From contig JAPXLN010000021.1 in NCBI GenBank assembly GCA_033809515.1, positions 1 to 17,295 on the forward strand: DNA of 17,295 bases, in the 5' to 3' direction. The notes under the pieces were generated by a model, which ran no database searches, was not told the origin of the DNA, and saw only the letters and a list, made by a program, of their open reading frames with translations. Source of the stretch: JAPXLN01 sp033809515 (lineage in GTDB: Bacteria; Bacillota; Sulfobacillia; Fermentithermobacillales; Fermentithermobacillaceae). Below, one piece after another: positions 14,214 through 17,295 of the stretch; within the stretch, counting starts at the first letter, position 1, and the number at the start of each line of letters is the position of its first letter. The translations under genes were made by a program, and so were the position numbers.

Positions 14214-16097
14214 ATGGCTGAACGGACAGATAAACGGATAGATAAGCGGACAGATAATCGGATAGGCAAACTGACAGCTGAACCGGCAGTTGAGCTTACA
14301 GGCACGACTCTAAGGCTGGAGGATGTAGTCAGCGTTGCTTGCGACGGCGTCAAGGTGACGGTTGGCCCTGACGCCCTGGACCGGGTACGACACGGACGCG
14401 ATGAGGTAGAGAGTTACCTCAAGAGCGGACGTCCTGCGTACGGCATAAACACCGGGTTTGGCTCTCTGTGCGACACGTCGATTCCGGCCAACGCCCTGGC
14501 CGAACTCCAGCAGAACCTGGTTAGGAGCCACGCCAGCGGCGTAGGCGGTCTCTTCCCCAAAGAAGTCGTGAGAGCTGCCATGCTGTTGCGCGCTAACAGC
14601 CTTTGCCGGGGGAATTCCGGCGTACGCCCCCAGGTTGTCGAAACGCTTGTGGAGATGCTGAACAGGGGTGTTATTCCCCTTGTGCATCAAAAAGGGTCCC
14701 TGGGAGCAAGCGGTGATCTTGCTCCGCTGGCGGATTTGGCGCTGGTACTCACGGGAGAAGGGAAGGCCTGGTTCGTGGGGGAGTGCGGCGCCGGGCACAG
14801 TGCAGGGCATGGTGCAGGGCATGGTGGGGAGTGCTGCGCCGGGCATGGTGCGGCCCATGGGAGTGGGCATGGCGCAGGGCATGGTGGGGAGTGCTGCGTC
14901 CTTGACGGGGCTGAGGCCATGAAGCAGGCCGGCATTGAACCCCTGAAACTCCAGGCCAAGGAAGGGCTTGCGCTCTTGAACGGGACCGCATTCATGACTG
15001 CCGTAGCGGTGCTGACCTGGGCCAGGGCAATGCGGCTCATGGAGGCTCAGAATGCGGCGGCAGCCCTGTCATTGGAGGCCTTCCGGGGGACCACGTCAGC
15101 CTATTCGCCGCTCCTCCTGGAGCTCAGACCCCATCGTGGGGCCATGCTGGCTGGGGCGCATCTTCGCGGCCTTGTCCAGGGCAGTAAGGCAGTAGACTCG
15201 GCCAACCGGCCCAGGATTCAGGACCCGTATTCCTTCCGGTGCGTACCTCAGGTCCACGGGACGGCCATTACGGCCCTGATGCACGTGGCCGACGTCCTCA
15301 GCGTCGAAATCAACTCTGCCACCGACAACCCGCTGGTAGTGGGCGGCAAGGTCATCAACGGAGGCAATTTCCACGGACAGCCTGTGGGCGCGGTCATGGA
15401 CTACCTGTGCATCGCCATGACGTCTATGGCAGCCATGTCCGAGCGGAGGACAAACCAGCTGATGAATCCGGGTCAAAGCGGCCTGCCCGCCTTCCTTATT
15501 GCGGACCCGGGGCTCAACTCAGGCTACATGATACCCCAGTATTCGGCGGCCTCCCTGGTCAACGAGGCCAGAGTGCTGTCCAACCCGGCGTCGGTGCAGT
15601 CAATCCCTGTCTGCAACGACCAGGAGGACCACATTAGCATGGCCACGGCGGCGGCGTCCAAGGCTGCTGAGGTGGTGAACCATGCGATTACGGTTGCCGC
15701 CGTTGAACTCCTTGCGGCCGCTCAGGCGCTGGACCTCCGGGCTAACCAGGCAAGTCCGGGCTCGGGCGACGCCACGGCGTCGGACATCGCACCGGGCGTG
15801 CCGGGTGCGCCGGCCATGCCAGGCAGTGCGCCGGATAACACGCCGGACAACGCGCCGGATAACGGGCCGGATGATGCGCCGGATAACGGGCCGGATAGCA
15901 GACCGTCAGGCGCGGCAGTTTTGCTCGGCGGCGGCACCAAAGTGGTCTTTGAAGCCGTCCGCAAGGTCGCGCCCTATGTGGCACAGGACTCTGTCATGTC
16001 AGGCCTAATCGAAAACGTCGCCCGCTCCATCAGAGAAGGCCATTTGGCGGAGGATTTGCACAACCACGGCTATAGCCTTATTCTTGAGGAGAAGTAG
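14214..16097 (+). CDS. hutH: Histidine ammonia-lyase with three repeat expansions
   Basis: First step of histidine degradation: histidine to urocanate and ammonia. The self-forming MIO cofactor triad is A165-S166-G167 in GSLGASGDLAPLADLAL; catalytic YGINTGFGSL is at 76-85, with NLVRSHASGVG (the Ser-His pair typical of histidine rather than phenylalanine lyases), QDPYSFRCVPQVHG, and NQLMNPGQSGLPA. It has 627 residues against the usual ~510. The excess is a repeat N-terminus (ERTDKRIDKRTDN), a Cys/His-rich insert at ~190-229, and a Pro-Asp-Asn-rich insert near 520-565. All sit outside conserved blocks. The usual NGTQ reads NGTA here. ATG 14214 has GAGGAGAG 9 nt upstream. hutP follows 219 bp later. 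Confidence 0.93.
   Translation: MAERTDKRIDKRTDNRIGKLTAEPAVELTGTTLRLEDVVSVACDGVKVTVGPDALDRVRHGRDEVESYLKSGRPAYGINTGFGSLCDTSIPANALAELQQNLVRSHASGVGGLFPKEVVRAAMLLRANSLCRGNSGVRPQVVETLVEMLNRGVIPLVHQKGSLGASGDLAPLADLALVLTGEGKAWFVGECGAGHSAGHGAGHGGECCAGHGAAHGSGHGAGHGGECCVLDGAEAMKQAGIEPLKLQAKEGLALLNGTAFMTAVAVLTWARAMRLMEAQNAAAALSLEAFRGTTSAYSPLLLELRPHRGAMLAGAHLRGLVQGSKAVDSANRPRIQDPYSFRCVPQVHGTAITALMHVADVLSVEINSATDNPLVVGGKVINGGNFHGQPVGAVMDYLCIAMTSMAAMSERRTNQLMNPGQSGLPAFLIADPGLNSGYMIPQYSAASLVNEARVLSNPASVQSIPVCNDQEDHISMATAAASKAAEVVNHAITVAAVELLAAAQALDLRANQASPGSGDATASDIAPGVPGAPAMPGSAPDNTPDNAPDNGPDDAPDNGPDSRPSGAAVLLGGGTKVVFEAVRKVAPYVAQDSVMSGLIENVARSIREGHLAEDLHNHGYSLILEEK
14220..14291 (+). repeat. 12-bp in-frame repeat at the HutH N-terminus
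   Basis: Six units of 12 bp: gaacggacagat, aaacggatagat, aagcggacagat, aatcggataggc, aaactgacagct and gaaccggcagtt. They start right after the first codons and grade into more diverged units. Confidence 0.88.
14781..14900 (+). repeat. 12-bp repeat with higher-order duplication inside hutH
   Basis: Ten 12-bp units encode ECGA, GHSA, GHGA, GHGG, ECCA, GHGA, AHGS, GHGA, GHGG and ECCV. The pair GHGG-ECC recurs every five units (60 bp), showing a later duplication of a block. The insert lies between GEGKAWFVGE and LDGAEAMKQAG, a variable surface region of the family. Confidence 0.92.
15828..15899 (+). repeat. 12-bp in-frame repeat in the HutH C-terminal part
   Basis: Six units: gcgccggataac, acgccggacaac, gcgccggataac, gggccggatgat, gcgccggataac and gggccggatagc. 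They encode APDN, TPDN, APDN, GPDD, APDN and GPDS. A Gly/Ala/Pro-rich stretch precedes them. The insert separates LDLRANQ from LGGGTKVVFEAV. Confidence 0.92.
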
Positions 16098-16121
16098 CTC
16101 ACAGACTGAGCAGATTCCAGG

Positions 16122-16151
16122 CAGGGGGGCCCGCTACGTCCCGCCCCCCTG
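16122..16151 (+). terminator. Strong hairpin between hutH and hutP
   Basis: CAGGGGGGC (16122-16130) pairs perfectly with GCCCCCCTG (16143-16151) around a 12-nt loop. There is no T-run after it. It may lower transcription into hutP or form an attenuator; several CAG/GAG triplets (16101-16124) lie just upstream. The rest of the 219-bp gap shows only GGCGG/TGC-rich degenerate sequence. Confidence 0.5.
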
Positions 16152-16316
16152 GTCTGTGCTACGAAACGGGGCTCCGGCGGCTTGCGTACACCTGCTGTTT
16201 GGCGGAATGCTGCCCGGCGGAGCGTTGCTCAGCGGAGGCTATCCATGCACGGGGGAGTGCAGTGGGACGGCGCAGTGCGGCAAGCCCTGCATGCCGTGAG
16301 TTTGGGGGAAAGCGGC

Positions 16317-16817
16317 ATGGCTGACAACGGGAATGGGAACATGAATAGGAATGTGAATCAGAATGGTAATCAGAACGTGAGGACTATCGGCAAGGTTGCC
16401 GTCCACATGGCCCTTGGGGACATGTCGGAAGAAGACATAGCTGCAGCCAGTGACCAGGGCTACCGGTTGGTCGCCGGCAGCGTAGGCTCGATGGACCTCA
16501 AGAAAGTCATTGCAGCCATCGAGACCGCTGCCCGCCGCGAGGGTGTAGTCAGCACCGAATACCCTGAAGATCATGCCCTGTACCATGCCATCATTGAGGC
16601 ACTGCACGGCGTCGGACGCGGGCAGCTGGCACTCGGCAGCATTCTGCGCACAGCCGGGTTGCGGTTTTGCGTTGTCCGCGGACCGCAGATCGCCGGAGAC
16701 ACAGGGCGCGGCTTGTGGGTGGCAGTGGCCTTATACGGAAGCATCGGCGGCCCTATCAGGGGAAACGAGCACGAATGCCTGGGACTGGGTATATCGCACC
16801 TGGGCCATCCGGGTTAG
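16317..16817 (+). CDS. hutP: HutP, histidine-responsive RNA-binding antiterminator
   Basis: HutP binds L-histidine and Mg2+, then NAG-rich RNA, to prevent termination in the hut operon. The product is 166 residues from ATG 16317, which has GGGGGA 7 nt upstream; longer in-frame extensions upstream are not family-like. The metal/histidine-site histidines are recognisable as H86 and H90 (DHALYH) and H152 (NEHECLG), matching the spacing in Bacillus HutP. Other family blocks are LALGSILRTAGLRFCVVRGP and GLGISH. The first ~21 residues are an (Asn-X)9 repeat not found in the family, which normally has ~150 residues. Gene order hutH-hutP differs from hutP-first in Bacillus subtilis. Confidence 0.92.
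   Translation: MADNGNGNMNRNVNQNGNQNVRTIGKVAVHMALGDMSEEDIAAASDQGYRLVAGSVGSMDLKKVIAAIETAARREGVVSTEYPEDHALYHAIIEALHGVGRGQLALGSILRTAGLRFCVVRGPQIAGDTGRGLWVAVALYGSIGGPIRGNEHECLGLGISHLGHPG
16326..16379 (+). repeat. 6-bp in-frame Asn-X repeat at the HutP N-terminus
   Basis: Nine hexamers of the form AAY-NNN (aacggg, aatggg, aacatg, aatagg, aatgtg, aatcag, aatggt, aatcag, aacgtg) encode Asn followed by G, G, M, R, V, Q, G, Q, V. They lie between the start codon and the first conserved HutP residues. Confidence 0.85.
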
Positions 16818-16875
16818 CCGGGCCAGAGGTTTCGCCCAGGGTGCGGCCTCCTGCGCTTTCACTGTCCACGCTGTA

Positions 16876-17295
16876 GCCAGTGAACTCACCGATCAGCCGG
16901 TCTCCGCAAGCTCAGGGGCTTCCACTGGCTATGCCGTTGCCAGTGAACTCACCGATCAGCCGGTCTCCGCAAGCTCAGGGACTTCCACTGGCAATGCCGT
17001 TGCCAGTGAACTCACCGATCAGCCGGTCTCCGCAAGCTCAGGGACTTCCACTGGCAATGCCGTTGCCAGTGAACCTACCGATCTGCCGGTCTCCGCAAGC
17101 TCTGGGACTTCCACTGGCAATGCCGTTGCCAGTGAGCGACCGTTTCCACCCAATCCGGAGGCCCGGGACCGGCCCACTGGCAATGCCGTTGCCACTGAAC
17201 TAACCGATCAACGGGTTTCCGCAAGCTCTGGGCTTCCACTGGTCATGCCGTTGCCAGTGAACTCACCGATCAACGGGTTTCCGCAAGCTTTCGGC
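16876..17295 (+). repeat. 63-bp tandem repeat array, each unit with a hairpin, running off the window
   Basis: Units begin (GCCAGTGAAC or variant) at 16876, 16939, 17002, 17065, 17128, 17191 and 17253. Five spacings are exactly 63 bp and the last is 62. Each unit junction carries the palindrome CACTGGCAA-TGCCG-TTGCCAGTG (for example 16986-17008), perfect in the central units and imperfect at the first and last. The unit at 17128 keeps its length and palindrome but has an unrelated middle. Two of three plus-strand frames are open through most of the array. It is not a CRISPR array, because the parts between palindromes are mostly copies of each other. Confidence 0.92.

Noticed and set aside
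14668..15040. Several ORFs on both strands over the HutH insert
   Set aside because: Low-complexity 12-bp repeats keep many frames open; the hutH frame has conserved motifs on both sides.
16182..16316. 45-residue N-terminal extension of HutP
   Set aside because: Not family-like; the ATG at 16317 has a good ribosome binding site.
16880..17203. 107-codon frame MNSPISRSPQAQGL within the array
   Set aside because: Lies entirely in the repeat; no ribosome binding site; another frame is open for longer.
16876..17295. CRISPR-like array
   Set aside because: The segments between palindromes are near-identical copies except one; no cas genes are in view; the period is a true tandem repeat.

Overview
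The window looks like chromosomal DNA of a moderately GC-rich member of the Bacillota. The evidence is an L-box lysine riboswitch driving lysA, a HutP-type RNA-binding regulator next to hutH, purine-rich AGGAGG-type ribosome binding sites, and many GTG/TTG starts. I cannot name the genus.

Layout. 1-843: 3' part of an unknown membrane protein whose N-terminal region is made of tandem repeats. 932-3965 (+): an IclR regulator, a class V aminotransferase (alanine/serine-glyoxylate type) and a cysteine synthase-like PLP enzyme, probably one amino-acid unit. 4048-5394 (-): HD-domain CCA tRNA nucleotidyltransferase, convergent with the cysteine synthase gene and divergent from a SpoU-family RNA methyltransferase (5591-6331). 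6350-7585 (-): M20 glutamate-carboxypeptidase-like peptidase. 7672-9457 (+): lysA unit with promoter, lysine riboswitch, terminator and diaminopimelate decarboxylase. 9665-11310 (+): two unknown membrane-anchored proteins. 11170-12205 (-): HEPN/MNT (HepT/MntA-like) toxin-antitoxin pair whose HEPN gene has lost its normal C-terminus. 12447-13364 (-): AraC regulator with a GyrI-like effector domain. 13378-14213: long intergenic region with hairpins, then a terminator-bearing leader. 14214-16817 (+): hutH and hutP. 16876-end: array of 63-bp repeats, each carrying a perfect or near-perfect hairpin.

The most unusual property is a window-wide habit of short tandem repeats inside genes. Seven of the thirteen genes carry arrays of 6, 12, 15 or 36 bp units, always multiples of three. 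They sit at N-termini or in loops between conserved blocks: the 1-843 gene, the aminotransferase, lysA, the 9665 gene, the MNT gene, hutH (three arrays) and hutP. Where an array spills over a stop codon (araC, 12383-12470) the period is 11 bp instead. In lysA and the aminotransferase the repeat unit grades into the native N-terminal sequence, as if that sequence had been amplified. Several arrays share a core like CGGAYA. This suggests an active repeat-generating process, filtered by selection for reading frame.

Regulation visible here: lysine feedback on lysA through transcription termination, and a probable HutP-controlled antitermination leader in front of hutH, with NAG triplets followed by a classic terminator.
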